From: Luteolibacter sp.
GTDB lineage: Bacteria > Verrucomicrobiota > Verrucomicrobiia > Verrucomicrobiales > Akkermansiaceae
Direction of reading: 5' to 3'
Assembly: GCA_030696085.1 (NCBI GenBank)
Contig: JAUYNL010000062.1
Span: forward strand, 1 to 64,000
Length of the DNA stretch: 64,000 nt
Under the pieces are notes generated by a model. The model was not told the DNA's origin. It was given only the letters and a program-made list of their open reading frames with translations, and ran no database searches. How positions within the stretch are numbered: position 1 is the first letter of the stretch; the number at the start of each line of letters is the position of its first letter. Shown in pieces: positions 51,935 through 62,245 of the stretch. A program made the position numbers and the translations under genes.

Positions 51935-53412
51935 GGCAGCGGGAGGATCGATTGGAATAGAGGCGAGCGGAGGCCGTCATCGATCAGCACGACCCACGGT
52001 TTCGGATAGATGCCGATCGCCAGCGAAACGGCGAGCAGCAGGCCGATGGCGGAGATTTCCGGCCAGGTGAGCGGCGGAAGTGGCGGAGCGGCGGCGGCGT
52101 TTGCGGTCCGCGCCGGGAAAAACGCGCGGTGCAGCGCGCGCAGCGAGAACGCGCCGGTGATGATGATGCCGAATGCCACGGCGATCGTGAGCCAGGGATA
52201 GGACTGCCACAGCCCGATGATCACCGAGATTTCCGCGACGAATCCGCTGAAGCCCGGCAGACCCATCGAGGCGGCGGTGGCCAGGGTGAAGGCGATCGCC
52301 GCGCCGGGCAGGGATTTCCAGAGATCGAATTTCTGAAGCTCGGCGAGGTCGCGGGTGTGGGTGCGTTCATAGACCACGCGCCCGGCGATGCCGAAGAGCA
52401 ATCCGGCGATGATGCCGTGGGAAATCATCTGCAGGACAGCACCGCGCAGACCCCAGTGGTTTGCGGCGGCGAGCCCTAACAACACAAATCCCATGTGGCT
52501 GACGCTCGAATAACCGATCACGAATTTCAGGTCTCTCTGCGTCAGCGCGGTGAGCGCGCCATAGACGATGCCGACGACCGCCAGTCCGGCGATGAGCGGT
52601 CTCCATAATTCGAAACCCTGCGGAAACAAGGGCATCGCCACGCAAAGCGCGCCGAAGGCACCGAGTTTCATCACTACTCCGGCCAGCAGCATCGAGGCGG
52701 CGGTGGGCGCGGCGACGTGGCCGGTGGGAGCCCAGGTGTGGAAGGGCCACATACCCGCGAGGATCGCGAAGCCGAGGAAAAGCACGGGGAAGGCCCAGGC
52801 CTGCATCGCCGGCGGATAGGTGGTGCTTGCCAAATGCAGAAGGTCGAAACTAGTCGCTCCGGCCGCAGCATAGGCGGCCACCAGACCGATCAGGATCAGC
52901 GCGCTGGCGGCTATGGAATACATCGTGAGTTTCATCGCGCCGTATTCCTTGTTGGTCGATCCCCAGATGGCGATGAGCAGGTATTTCGGCAGGATCACGA
53001 TTTCATAACAAACAAACAGCAGGAAGGCATCGCGGCTGAGGAACACACCGTAAACGCCACCGATGATGGTGAGGAACCATGCGAAAAACGCGCGCGGGCG
53101 TTTTTCCACATTCCAGGAAAACAGGACTCCAGCCACCGCGACGACACCGGTGAGAAGCAGAAGCGTCAGGGAAATCCCGTCGGCGGCGAGGTGAAAGCGG
53201 ATGCCGAGGTTTTCCACCCATGGTTTGTCATAACTCCACGGGGTGGCATCCGGCGTGTTCAGGCGGGCGAGGCAGGAAAGCGCGGCGGCGGCCATGCCGA
53301 CAATGGACGCCACAAGCGCGATGATCCGGGCGCTCCCGGCGGCGCGGGCCGGCAGCAGGAGCACCAATAGCGCCCCGGCGAAAGCGGATATGAGTGTCCA
53401 GGCGGGAGTCAT
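51931..53412 (-). CDS. nuoM: NADH-quinone oxidoreductase subunit M, second tandem copy
   Basis: 493 residues, about 14 helices. Helix five Glu is kept (CYEIVILPKYLLIAIWG) and the helix eight Lys in LAGVVMKLGAFG. At helix seven the usual AIKVPxFPxHTW reads FAILAGMWPFHTWAP, so the pump Lys is Leu. Overlaps nuoN and the other nuoM by 4 bp each. Whether it pumps like a standard NuoM is open. Confidence 0.93.
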   Translation of the reverse strand: MTPAWTLISAFAGALLVLLLPARAAGSARIIALVASIVGMAAAALSCLARLNTPDATPWSYDKPWVENLGIRFHLAADGISLTLLLLTGVVAVAGVLFSWNVEKRPRAFFAWFLTIIGGVYGVFLSRDAFLLFVCYEIVILPKYLLIAIWGSTNKEYGAMKLTMYSIAASALILIGLVAAYAAAGATSFDLLHLASTTYPPAMQAWAFPVLFLGFAILAGMWPFHTWAPTGHVAAPTAASMLLAGVVMKLGAFGALCVAMPLFPQGFELWRPLIAGLAVVGIVYGALTALTQRDLKFVIGYSSVSHMGFVLLGLAAANHWGLRGAVLQMISHGIIAGLLFGIAGRVVYERTHTRDLAELQKFDLWKSLPGAAIAFTLATAASMGLPGFSGFVAEISVIIGLWQSYPWLTIAVAFGIIITGAFSLRALHRAFFPARTANAAAAPPLPPLTWPEISAIGLLLAVSLAIGIYPKPWVVLIDDGLRSPLFQSILPLP

Positions 53413-54917
53413 GGGATCGGGCGGAGGAGGTCGAGCAGTTCAACGATGCCGGGATTGGCGAAACGCAGCAGCGCCTGCGGGAACAAACCGGGAATCACGA
53501 TCAGTGCGGTGGCCAGGCCGAACAACAGGCGCTCGCCATTTGATAGATCCGGCCATTTCGCCAGCGCCGGCTTGAACGGGCCGTGGAAAACTTTCCGCAT
53601 CATGCGCAGCAGGAAGACGGCGGTGAACAGCAGGCCGAGCACCGAGAGCACCGCCACTCCGGGCGTGAGCGCGAAGACACCGTTGAAGATGAGGAACTCG
53701 CCGACGAAACCGCTCAGTCCCGGCAGACCCAGCGATGCGAACACCGCGAGGCCGAAAAGACCGCAGAAAACCGGAGTTTGCGCGCGCAGGCCGCCGAAAT
53801 CGTTCAGGCCCCGCAGGCCGCCGCCGCGTTGCTCCATGATGCCGATGCCGAAGAACAAGGTGGAGGCGATGATCCCGTGGTTGAAGGCCTGAAGGACCGT
53901 GCCGGAAAGCGCGGCTGCAAGCGCGTTGCGGTCGCCCTGCATGGAGGCTGCGGCGGCGATGGCCAGCGCGCAGTAGCCGAGGTGATTCACCGAGGAATAG
54001 GCGAGCAGGCGTTTCAGATCCGTCTGGGCGAGCGCCGCCAGCGCGCCTAACAAAACAGTGGCCGCCGCCAGCCATGAGAGCAGCGGGGCAAGCGACGGCA
54101 GCACCTCGGGAAACACCGGCAGGAAAATCACCAGCAAGCCGTAAACCGCCATCTTCGACAGCAGGCCAGTTAGAAGCATCGTCACCGGTGTGGGGGCCTC
54201 GGCATAGGCAGCAGGAAGCCAGGCGTGGAAGGGAACGACCGGCAGTTTCACCGCGAAGCCGAGGAACACCGCCAGCGCGACGACGGTCAGCAGCGTGTGG
54301 CCGCTGAGGCCGGATGCGACGAAGGTTCTTGCCAGAGCGACGGTGAGCTGTTGGTTTGCGGCGAGTTTCGCGAGTTCGGAAAAGTCCATCGTGCCCGCCG
54401 AGAGCTGGAGCGCTAGAAATCCGACGAGCAGGAAGGCGCTGCCGCCGAGCGTCATGATGAAAAAACGCAGCGCGGCTCGCGGTGCGCCGCCGCCACCCCA
54501 GAGGCGGATGAGCAGATAGGACGGAATGAGCGTCATTTCCCAGCACAGGAACCACGGGATGAAATGCCGCGCGGTGAAGACGCCGAAGAGCGCCGACTGC
54601 ATCACCAGAATCAGTGCGTAGTATCCCCTGCCCGCGCGTTCGTTGCGCGGCGAGGCGGCGATCGCGAAAGAAACCACCAGGCCCGTTAGAACGAGGAACA
54701 ACCACGAGATGCCGTTCACGCGGAAGCTGAGATTCATCCCCGCATCGGGCATCCATGGCAGCAGCCATTGCGCGCCGTGGCTGCCGCAGGCCAGTGCGAG
54801 GGCGAGCAGCGAGCAGGCGAGCGCGAAGGTGCCCGCGCCCTTGCGCGACATGCCGGGCCGGACCCCGAGCCAGACGGCTCCGAGCAGCGGAAACAGAATC
54901 GTGTAAAGCAGATGCAT
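53409..54917 (-). CDS. nuoM: NADH-quinone oxidoreductase subunit M, first tandem copy
   Basis: 502 residues, about 14 helices. Has all standard ionisable residues: Glu in LCWEMTLIPSYLLI, Lys in GFAVKLPVVPFHAWLP, Lys in TGLLSKMAVYG, His in AFNHGIIAS and Glu in GFVGEFLIF. Only about a third of positions look shared with the second copy, so the pair is not a recent duplication. Starts 4 bp after nuoL stop. Confidence 0.93.
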   Translation of the reverse strand: MHLLYTILFPLLGAVWLGVRPGMSRKGAGTFALACSLLALALACGSHGAQWLLPWMPDAGMNLSFRVNGISWLFLVLTGLVVSFAIAASPRNERAGRGYYALILVMQSALFGVFTARHFIPWFLCWEMTLIPSYLLIRLWGGGGAPRAALRFFIMTLGGSAFLLVGFLALQLSAGTMDFSELAKLAANQQLTVALARTFVASGLSGHTLLTVVALAVFLGFAVKLPVVPFHAWLPAAYAEAPTPVTMLLTGLLSKMAVYGLLVIFLPVFPEVLPSLAPLLSWLAAATVLLGALAALAQTDLKRLLAYSSVNHLGYCALAIAAAASMQGDRNALAAALSGTVLQAFNHGIIASTLFFGIGIMEQRGGGLRGLNDFGGLRAQTPVFCGLFGLAVFASLGLPGLSGFVGEFLIFNGVFALTPGVAVLSVLGLLFTAVFLLRMMRKVFHGPFKPALAKWPDLSNGERLLFGLATALIVIPGLFPQALLRFANPGIVELLDLLRPIP

Positions 54918-54920
54918 CGG

Positions 54921-56948
54921 TCAGGATCGTTGGCTGAGCCAGAAATAGAGGACGAGGAGCAGCGTCATGCCGAGGCCGATGGAGCGGAGGTATCCTTGCG
55001 GACGGCCGGTCTGGGATTGCGAACTGGAATCCGCGCTGCGTTGCAGGCCGGAGCAAACACCATCGAATCCGCCGTTGATCGCCTGTTCGTCGGTGGCGCG
55101 GGTGACGATGCCGCAGCGTTTCAACAGGCTTTCGGCGAGCCCCATCAGCGGAACGAAGACCTGTTTTTCCAAGGCATCGATGCCACCGGCAACGAACGCG
55201 AGCGGCGCGATGACCGCCTTTTCATAAAGCGCGTCGAAGCCCATGCCGGTGCCGAGGAACTTCCAAAGACCGCCGAGTTTTGCTTCGAGCGGGTCGGGCG
55301 CGTTGCTCTCGTCCGGTGGGTTCCGATAGATCATATAGGAAAGCCCCACGCCCAGCGTGACGATCACCAGCGAGAGCCCGATGAGCATGAGTGTGGCGGG
55401 TTTGGCGAAGGCCGCGAAATTCACTCCGGTGGATCCCCCATCGATCCACTTTTCAAACCAGGGCCAGGCGGGGGTGCCGACCAGCGAGAGCAGCACCGCG
55501 CCGGCGGCCAGCACCATGAGCGGCACCAGCATCACGGCCGGGCTTTCATGCGGATGGTGCACACCGGGTTTGCGGGGCGCGCCGAAAAACACCAGCAAGG
55601 CCTGGCGGGTCATGTAAAAAGCAGTTAGGAGCGCGGCGGTCGCGGCGATGGCAAAGGGCCCCTTGCCACCAGGCCAGTATTCCGCGCTGTGAAGGATCGC
55701 CTCCTTGCTCCAGAAACCGGAGAAAACGAAGGGGAAACCCGCGAGCGCCATCATGCCGATGGCATAAGTGAGGAATGTTTTCGGCATCGCCGCGCGCAAG
55801 CCGCCCATCTTCCGGATGTCCTGCTCGCCATGGCAGCCGTGAATCACCGAGCCCGCGGAAAGGAAGAGCAGCGCTTTGAAGAACGCGTGGGCGATCAGGT
55901 GGAACATCGCCGCCGCCACACCGCCGGTGCCGAGCGCGATCATCATGAAGCCGAGCTGGGAGACGGTCGAGTAAGCGAGGATGCGTTTGATGTCGGTCTG
56001 CGCCAGCGCGACGAGCGCCGCATAAAGCGCGGTGATCGATCCGACCCATGCGGTGGCGGTGAGGGAGATGCCGGTATCGCCCCCGAGCGCGAAGATCGGA
56101 TGCGTGCGGGCGACGAGGAACACACCGGCGGCCACCATCGTCGCGGCATGGATGAGCGCGGAAACCGGCGTGGGGCCTTCCATCGCATCGGGAAGCCAGG
56201 TGTGCAGCGGAACCTGGCCGGATTTGCCCATCGCGCCGACTAACAGCAGCAGCGAGGCCGCGGCGGAAACCGTGAGCCCGCCGATGGTGGTGGCGCCTGC
56301 AAGCGAGGAAAGCGCGCCGGATTCCAACAAGCCGTTTCCCCCATCGTAGAAAAGCAAAGTGCCGCTGTGGCCATAGAGCCAGATCATGCCGAGGAAAAAG
56401 GCCATGTCGCCGATGCGCGTGGTGATGAAGGCCTTCTGCGCGGCTGCGGCCGCCGAGGGTTTTTCATAATAGAACCCGATCAGCATATAGGATGCGAGAC
56501 CCACCAGTTCCCATGCCATGAAGAGCAGCAGCAGGCTGTTGGACAGCACCACCATCAGCATCGCGCCGCAGAACAAGGAGAGGAACCCGAAGAATCGACC
56601 GAAACGTTTCTCATCATGCATGTAACCGAGGCTGTAGATGAAAATCCACAAGGCCACGAAGGTGACCATCGCCGCCATCGCCGCGCTCATCGGATCGAGC
56701 AGCAGGCCGATTTTCAGTTCCACATCGCCGAAGCTGAACCAGGTGAGCGGCGCTGGGATCCGTTCATTTCCCGGAGCCAGCACGCAGACCAGCGCGCCCA
56801 AGGCCAGCAGGCAGGAAACGAACAATGCGGCGATCGCCAGCTTCGAAGCGATCCGGCCGCGCGTGTCAGGCAGGAAGGCGATGATGCCGCCCGCCAGCAG
56901 CGGGAGCAGCGGCACGCACCAGAGCAGGAGATGGAAATTTTCAGCCAT
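54921..56948 (-). CDS. nuoL: NADH-quinone oxidoreductase subunit L with extended C-terminal lateral helix
   Basis: 675 residues, longer than the 613 of E. coli. Helix five WELVGLASYMLIGFYY and helix seven GAMGKSGQVPLHTWLPDAM keep the pump Glu and Lys. After the helix ending near GLSYMIYR the lateral-helix region runs about 110 residues before the last anchor (YLRSIGLGMTLLLVLYFWL), roughly 30 longer than I expect. Such an extension would fit a second NuoM in the membrane arm. Start overlaps nuoK by 8 bp. Confidence 0.94.
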   Translation of the reverse strand: MAENFHLLLWCVPLLPLLAGGIIAFLPDTRGRIASKLAIAALFVSCLLALGALVCVLAPGNERIPAPLTWFSFGDVELKIGLLLDPMSAAMAAMVTFVALWIFIYSLGYMHDEKRFGRFFGFLSLFCGAMLMVVLSNSLLLLFMAWELVGLASYMLIGFYYEKPSAAAAAQKAFITTRIGDMAFFLGMIWLYGHSGTLLFYDGGNGLLESGALSSLAGATTIGGLTVSAAASLLLLVGAMGKSGQVPLHTWLPDAMEGPTPVSALIHAATMVAAGVFLVARTHPIFALGGDTGISLTATAWVGSITALYAALVALAQTDIKRILAYSTVSQLGFMMIALGTGGVAAAMFHLIAHAFFKALLFLSAGSVIHGCHGEQDIRKMGGLRAAMPKTFLTYAIGMMALAGFPFVFSGFWSKEAILHSAEYWPGGKGPFAIAATAALLTAFYMTRQALLVFFGAPRKPGVHHPHESPAVMLVPLMVLAAGAVLLSLVGTPAWPWFEKWIDGGSTGVNFAAFAKPATLMLIGLSLVIVTLGVGLSYMIYRNPPDESNAPDPLEAKLGGLWKFLGTGMGFDALYEKAVIAPLAFVAGGIDALEKQVFVPLMGLAESLLKRCGIVTRATDEQAINGGFDGVCSGLQRSADSSSQSQTGRPQGYLRSIGLGMTLLLVLYFWLSQRS

Positions 56949-57270
56949 GGAGCGAATCCAGTTTGTTGAGATCGGTCGAGCGGGTGTGGCGGAAGACCAT
57001 CAGGATGATGGCCAGTCCCACCGCGGCTTCCGCGGCGGCGATGGCGATGGAGAACATCACGAACATCGGGCCTGATAGAACGGGCTCGGCGGCATTGTGT
57101 GCGCCCGGTGAATCGAAGGCCCAGAAGGCGATGAAATTGAGGTTCGCGGCGTTGAGCATGAGTTCGATGCCCACCAGCACGAGGATCGCATTGCGGCGGG
57201 TGAGCACGGCGAGCAGTCCCAGCGCGAAGAGCACCGAGGAGAGCGTGAGCATCATGGCGAGCGGAGTCAT
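56941..57270 (-). CDS. nuoK: NADH-quinone oxidoreductase subunit K
   Basis: 109 residues, three helices. LVGIELMLNAANLNFIAF holds the conserved membrane Glu of helix two, and the third helix AAAEAAVGLAIILMVFR the second Glu. Overlaps nuoJ and nuoL by 4 and 8 bp. Confidence 0.95.
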   Translation of the reverse strand: MTPLAMMLTLSSVLFALGLLAVLTRRNAILVLVGIELMLNAANLNFIAFWAFDSPGAHNAAEPVLSGPMFVMFSIAIAAAEAAVGLAIILMVFRHTRSTDLNKLDSLHG

Positions 57271-57779
57271 TTCTCGGAGGAATCGTCTTGGGTTTTATCC
57301 GGCTCGCGGGCGAACAGCGCGGCACCGATCAACACGGCGGTGAGCAGCACGGCCAGCGCGAGCACGGCGGGTGCATGACTGGTGAAAAGCACCTCGCCGA
57401 GTTCCGCGATGGACAACTTCGGCTGCCAGGGGATGAGTTTGATATTGCTGCCGGAAGCCGCGGTGTAGGCGAGCACCGCCATGACCGGCAGCGTGCAAAG
57501 CAGCCCGGTGACGAGCGAGCGCGGCCGGCGTTCGATTTCCTCCGCCTCATCACCGGGGCGCGTGATGAGCAGCGAGAACACAATCAGCACCGCCACCGCG
57601 CCGACATAGACGGCGAACTGCACCAGCCCGATGAACTCCGCGCCCAACGCCAGATAGAGCACGGCGACGAGCGCCAGCGTGAGCGCCAGCATCAGCGCCG
57701 CATGCACCGGCCGCGCCATCCACACCGCCCCGATGGCGGCGAGCAGGATCAGGGGTGATAGAATGAGGAGCGGGATCAT
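57267..57779 (-). CDS. nuoJ: NADH-quinone oxidoreductase subunit J
   Basis: 170 residues from ATG at 57779, five helices. Helix three FIGLVQFAVYVGAVAVLIVF is the conserved segment whose pi-bulge links the quinone site to the pumps. Tail FAREPDKTQDDSSEK. Overlaps nuoH by 4 bp. Confidence 0.95.
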   Translation of the reverse strand: MIPLLILSPLILLAAIGAVWMARPVHAALMLALTLALVAVLYLALGAEFIGLVQFAVYVGAVAVLIVFSLLITRPGDEAEEIERRPRSLVTGLLCTLPVMAVLAYTAASGSNIKLIPWQPKLSIAELGEVLFTSHAPAVLALAVLLTAVLIGAALFAREPDKTQDDSSEK

Positions 57780-59011
57780 TCGGCGAAACGATAGGTGCGG
57801 TTGGCGGATGCGAGACGGCGGTTGAAGATGACGGTGACGATGACGCAGGGGATGAGCAGCAACGGCACGGTGATCGCCCAGGCGAGGAACCCATGACCGT
57901 CCCGATTCAAGATCGTCCAAATGCCGGCGGCAGGAAGTGTTAGCAGAGCCATGGGGATCATGCAGAGCCAGGCGAAGCGCATGAGCTGGTCGATGCGGAC
58001 GCGCGGATAGGTTCCGCGGATCCAAAGGAACATGAAAATGACGATGGCGAGTTTCCCGAAAAACCAGATCCACGAGGGCAGGAAACCGAGGCCCGGCAGC
58101 GGAGCCTGCCAACCGCCAAGGAAGAGCGTGATGCCGAGCGCCGAGATCGCGAAGAGCCCGAGATACTCGCCCATGAAGAACAGCGCGTATTTGAAACCCG
58201 AGTATTCCGTCATGTGGCCGGCGACGATTTCCGACTCGCCTTCCGGCAGGTCGAAGGGGCAGCGGTTGGCCTCGGCGATGCTGCAGATGAAGAACAGAAT
58301 CCCGGCGAAAAATCCCCAGGGAGTGAACAGGTTCCATGCCGGGATGAAACCCAGATGGAAACCGCCCTGCTGCTCGACGATGAGAGGCAGTGAGAGCGTT
58401 CCGGAAACCATGACGACGCCCAGCGCGGAAATGATCAGCGGGAGCTCGTAACTCACCATCTGCGAGATGGCGCGCATCGCGCCGAGCATCGGGAATTTCG
58501 ATCCGCTCGCCCAACCGGCGATGAACACCGAAAGCTCGGTCAGCGAGCCCACCGCGAAGAAGAACAAGAGGCCGAGTTCCAGCGAAACCGGCGTCCACTC
58601 GCGGCCGTAGGGGATCACGCCCAGTGCGAGGATGGCGGGCACCACGATGAGGATGGGCGCTAGCAGATGCAGGAATTTCTCGGCCTTGGCGGGCACGATG
58701 TCCTCCTTGGTGAGCATCTTGATGCCATCGGCCACCGGTTGCAGGATGCCGAACCATCCAGCCCTGTTAGGACCAATGCGGTTCTGGATGCGGGCGAGGG
58801 TTTTGCGTTCGATGAGCGAGAGCAATGCGAAGCCGCCGAGAAACACGCCGACCACGGTGCCGGCGGCGACGAGGAATCCGGCGATGGAGACGAGCCATTC
58901 GGGAGCGCCGAGAAAACCTAACAACATCTCCACCAGCCGCTGCGGCAGGCGCGGAAGCCACTCGGGCGACCAGAGCGCGGGTTCGGTGGAAATCGCGGCG
59001 AACAGATTCAT
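57776..59011 (-). CDS. nuoH: NADH-quinone oxidoreductase subunit H
   Basis: 411 residues, about eight to nine helices, longer than the 325 of E. coli with an extra N-terminal segment (about 1-45) and helix. Conserved: ERKTLARIQNRIGPNRAGW, GSLTELSVFIAGWASGSK and the acidic quinone-chamber loop AEANRCPFDLPEGESEIVAG. Forms the quinone tunnel with NuoB and NuoD. Overlaps nuoI by 4 bp. Confidence 0.95.
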   Translation of the reverse strand: MNLFAAISTEPALWSPEWLPRLPQRLVEMLLGFLGAPEWLVSIAGFLVAAGTVVGVFLGGFALLSLIERKTLARIQNRIGPNRAGWFGILQPVADGIKMLTKEDIVPAKAEKFLHLLAPILIVVPAILALGVIPYGREWTPVSLELGLLFFFAVGSLTELSVFIAGWASGSKFPMLGAMRAISQMVSYELPLIISALGVVMVSGTLSLPLIVEQQGGFHLGFIPAWNLFTPWGFFAGILFFICSIAEANRCPFDLPEGESEIVAGHMTEYSGFKYALFFMGEYLGLFAISALGITLFLGGWQAPLPGLGFLPSWIWFFGKLAIVIFMFLWIRGTYPRVRIDQLMRFAWLCMIPMALLTLPAAGIWTILNRDGHGFLAWAITVPLLLIPCVIVTVIFNRRLASANRTYRFAE

Positions 59012-59652
59012 GCATCTTCTCCTTTCCCTTCAGCCGCCTTGGCCTCGGCTTCGGCTTTTTTCGCCTCTGCATCCGCCTTCGCCTTGGCGAGTTTCGCGGC
59101 TGCGGCGGCGGCTTTTTTCTCCTCATCGGCCTTGCGGCGGGCCATCACTTCGGATGCCTGTTCGGGCCGGAGTTTCATGTGGTATTCGGCGGATTTCGAA
59201 AGCCGGTCCAGGCCGAAGAGCAAGCCGCCGAAGCGGTCGTCGGTGCTCAGCTCGTATTCGCCATCCATGTAGATCGAATCGAAAGGGCAGACTTCCGAGC
59301 AGATGCCGCAGTTCATGCAAACGGATAGATCGATATCAAACACCTTCGGCCGCTTGAGGGATTTGCCGTTTTCATCGCGGTCCAGCACGATGTAGATACA
59401 CTGCGGCGGGCATTCCTTCTCGCAGATCGAGCAGGCGGTGCAGCGAAGACCGGCCTTGGGATCCTTGTCATAAACGAGGAAGGGAAAATTGCGGAAATTC
59501 GGGCTGATCGGCGCGCGTTCCTCCGGATACTGCACCGTGGTCATGCGCTCCTTCTTGTAGAAGCTCTGCACCATGTTCTTGCCGGTCACGGCAAGCCCTT
59601 GGAACAAGCCCAGACCGGGCAGCACCCAGCGTGTTGGTTTTCCGGTTTTCAT
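59008..59652 (-). CDS. nuoI: NADH-quinone oxidoreductase subunit I
   Basis: 214 residues from ATG at 59652. Two [4Fe-4S] motifs: [15 protein letters not shown] and [14 protein letters not shown], carrying clusters N6a and N6b. The C-terminal 50 residues are an Ala/Lys/Glu-rich helix ([20 protein letters not shown]) with no counterpart in standard NuoI, perhaps a coiled-coil tail. Overlaps nuoD by 4 bp. Confidence 0.94.
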   Translation of the reverse strand: MKTGKPTRWVLPGLGLFQGLAVTGKNMVQSFYKKERMTTVQYPEERAPISPNFRNFPFLVYDKDPKAGLRCTACSICEKECPPQCIYIVLDRDENGKSLKRPKVFDIDLSVCMNCGICSEVCPFDSIYMDGEYELSTDDRFGGLLFGLDRLSKSAEYHMKLRPEQASEVMARRKADEEKKAAAAAAKLAKAKADAEAKKAEAEAKAAEGKGEDA

Positions 59653-60806
59653 CGGTCCACCTCCCCTAACACAATATCGATGCTGCCGAGGATAATGACG
59701 ACGTCGGCGAGGTCGAGGCCGAGGCACATGTCTTCGAGCAGGGTGAGATTGATGAAACTCGGCGGGCGGACGCGGTAGCGGTACGGGTTCACCGTGCCGT
59801 CGCTGATGAGGTGGAAGCCGAGTTCGCCCTTGGGCCCCTCGATGCGGGCGTAGGCTTCTCCGACGGGCGGTTTGAATCCGCGGATCTTCGCCTTCGGATT
59901 CACGTATTCGCCCTCCGGAAGCTGATCGAGCGCCTGGCGGAGGATCTTGAGTGACTCGCGCATTTCCAGGAAACGGATCATAATGCGGTCGTAACAATCC
60001 CCCTTGTCGCCGAGCGGGATACGGAAACTGAAGCGCTCGTAAATGCCGTAGGGCTCGGCCTTGCGGATGTCGTAGTTCACCCCGGCGGCGCGCAGCATGG
60101 GACCGGTGATGCCGCCGTTGATCAGGGTTTCCTTGGGCAGCTGGCCGACGTCCTGGCAGCGGGCTAACAAAATTTCGTTTCCGACGAGGAACTTCTCCAT
60201 CTCATCCAGAAAGGGGCCGTAATCATCGACGAGGACGCTGCATTTCTCCGCCCATCCGGCGGGCAGGTCGTTGCGGCAGCCGCCGAAGCGCATGAAGTTC
60301 GCCATCATCCGTGCTCCGGTGAGGTCCTCGAAAAGATCGAGGATCAGCTCCCGCTCGCGGAAGGCATACATCAGCGCGGAACCCCAAGCTCCCATGTCGC
60401 CGAGGATGAAGCCCATGAATGCGGTGTGATTGATCAGGCGCGTGAGTTCGGCAAGGATGACACGCATGTATTCGGCGCGCTCGGGCACCTCGATGCCGGC
60501 TAGTTTTTCCACCGCATGGGCGTAGGCCCAGTTGTTGGAGAGCGGGCAGATGTAGTCGAGCCGGTCGGTGTAAGGCATCGAGCTGAGATAAGTCACGCCC
60601 TCCGCGATCTTCTCGTGGTTGCGGTGGAGGTAGCCGAAAACCGGTTTCAGACTGACCACCGTTTCGCCGTCGAGCACGACGTTCATCCGGAACACCCCGT
60701 GCGTGGACGGGTGCTGCGGGCCTAACGAAACATGCAGCAACTGGTCATCGTCCGCCCCGGGAGCGAGGGTGGGCGCGGAGTAGGGCATGGAGGAATCTGA
60801 AATCAT
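59649..60806 (-). CDS. nuoD: NADH-quinone oxidoreductase subunit D
   Basis: 385 residues (NiFe-hydrogenase large-subunit relative). [16 protein letters not shown] carries the quinone-binding His, with [39 protein letters not shown]-like and the C-terminal [13 protein letters not shown]. Separate from nuoC, as in most bacteria outside the enterics. Overlaps nuoC by 4 bp. Confidence 0.96.
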   Translation of the reverse strand: MISDSSMPYSAPTLAPGADDDQLLHVSLGPQHPSTHGVFRMNVVLDGETVVSLKPVFGYLHRNHEKIAEGVTYLSSMPYTDRLDYICPLSNNWAYAHAVEKLAGIEVPERAEYMRVILAELTRLINHTAFMGFILGDMGAWGSALMYAFRERELILDLFEDLTGARMMANFMRFGGCRNDLPAGWAEKCSVLVDDYGPFLDEMEKFLVGNEILLARCQDVGQLPKETLINGGITGPMLRAAGVNYDIRKAEPYGIYERFSFRIPLGDKGDCYDRIMIRFLEMRESLKILRQALDQLPEGEYVNPKAKIRGFKPPVGEAYARIEGPKGELGFHLISDGTVNPYRYRVRPPSFINLTLLEDMCLGLDLADVVIILGSIDIVLGEVDR

Positions 60807-61402
60807 GACTCTGCGGGATAATGCCTTTTCGCCTTCACAAGAACATCATCGTGCGGGGTGGGTTCGTATTCGTAGTCGTCGGGCGCGACGTAGTCCTTGC
60901 GCATCGGATGATCGACGAACTCGTCCCACATCAGGATGCGGCGGAGGTCGGGATGACCGGTGAAGATGACGCCGTAGAGGTCGAAGATCTCGCGCTCCTG
61001 GAATTCGGCGCTGCGGAACACGGAAACCACGGAAGGGACGCACGCGTTTTCCCCGCGGTCGGCGCTGCGGGCGCGGAGCACCAGCGGACCCACCCTGCGG
61101 CTGGTGGAGTAAAGATGATAGACAACTTCCAGAAAGCCGTGTTCACGCGCGGTTTCCTCCCCTTCCCCGAACACGGCGACGGCGTCGGCCTTCGCGGGAT
61201 CCGGCCAATCGACACCCGAGACATTGGAAAGCAGGTCGAAATCGAGATGATCACGCAGGAAACGGAGCACATCGACGAGCGATTCGTTTCCGACCAGCAG
61301 CGAATGCTGGTTGGATGGGCCCGGATTCGTCCGCATCGCCACCTTGGCGGCGGGCAGGGCCGCATGGATGCCTTGAAGGGCCGCTCCGATATCCACGCTC
61401 AC
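60803..61402 (-). CDS. nuoC: NADH-quinone oxidoreductase subunit C
   Basis: 199 residues from GTG at 61402, which overlaps the nuoB stop (GTGA). The 30-kDa subunit signature appears as [20 protein letters not shown], then [19 protein letters not shown]. Ends AKRHYPAES. Part of the hydrophilic arm with NuoD. Confidence 0.93.
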   Translation of the reverse strand: MSVDIGAALQGIHAALPAAKVAMRTNPGPSNQHSLLVGNESLVDVLRFLRDHLDFDLLSNVSGVDWPDPAKADAVAVFGEGEETAREHGFLEVVYHLYSTSRRVGPLVLRARSADRGENACVPSVVSVFRSAEFQEREIFDLYGVIFTGHPDLRRILMWDEFVDHPMRKDYVAPDDYEYEPTPHDDVLVKAKRHYPAES

Positions 61403-62028
61403 GCCTCGCCTCCTTCCCGGGTGATCGCCGGCGGATTCCAGATGTCGCGGTTTACGGCGGGTTCGAGATCGTGTGCGCCATATTCTGGCACTGGGAATGA
61501 GGCCGCGCCATTGGGATCGGCGTGGCGGACGCGGTGTTTTCCCATGAGTTTTTCTTTCGCGATCTTGTCGCGCAAGGTCATCAGCCCCTCCAGCAGGGCC
61601 TCCGGACGCGGCGGGCAGCCGGGAATGACGACATCCACGGGGATGAAGCGGTCGATCCCCTTGAGCACGTTGTAACCGTCCTTGAAGGGGCCGCCGGAAA
61701 TCGCGCAGGCCCCCATGGCGATGACGTATTTCGGTTCGGCCATCTGGTTGTAGAGGCGCACCACCTGCGGGGCCATTTTCTTGGTGACGGTGCCGGCGAC
61801 GATCATCAGGTCCGCCTGGCGGGGCGACGGGCGGAAAACCTCGGCACCGAAACGGGCCATGTCGTATTTCGCCATGGTGGCGGCGATCATTTCGATGGCG
61901 CAGCAGGCGAGACCGAACTGCAAGGGCCACAACGAACTGGAGCGGCCCCAGTTGATGAGCTGCTCGAAAGACGTGACATGCACGCCCTGGGATTTCAGGT
62001 CAGCCGCCAGTTGGGGATCGATCGCCAT
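61399..62028 (-). CDS. nuoB: NADH-quinone oxidoreductase subunit B
   Basis: 209 residues from ATG at 62028, first gene of the operon; longer upstream starts add a basic stretch without family similarity. Cluster N2 ligands: [22 protein letters not shown] and [15 protein letters not shown]. Upstream is a decayed toxin-antitoxin gene pair, not nuoA. Confidence 0.96.
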   Translation of the reverse strand: MAIDPQLAADLKSQGVHVTSFEQLINWGRSSSLWPLQFGLACCAIEMIAATMAKYDMARFGAEVFRPSPRQADLMIVAGTVTKKMAPQVVRLYNQMAEPKYVIAMGACAISGGPFKDGYNVLKGIDRFIPVDVVIPGCPPRPEALLEGLMTLRDKIAKEKLMGKHRVRHADPNGAASFPVPEYGAHDLEPAVNRDIWNPPAITREGGEA

Positions 62029-62167
62029 GCAGGGTGAATATTGATTTCGCGGAAAAACCGTGGCCGTCAGGATGCGGATGCTCTTGCGAAACGGAAGCAG
62101 AAAGAACACTTTGGGCGGCAAACAGCAAGAAACGGCGTGAAACCCTCAAAATCCACAGGCCGTTCGA

Positions 62168-62245
62168 TCACAGGTTCACAGAACACCCGCACCACAACCG
62201 GGAAGCGGCCAAGGCCAGCAGCGCGTTCACATCAGGAAGAAAGCG
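62168..62245 (-). pseudogene. VapC PIN-domain toxin remnant
   Basis: Overlapping the end of the antitoxin gene in another frame, a 25-residue segment begins RFLPDVNALLALA, the start of a VapC PIN domain with its first catalytic Asp, then runs into unrelated residues and a stop. The other PIN acidic residues are absent. A toxin truncated to its first strand and helix. Confidence 0.7.
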
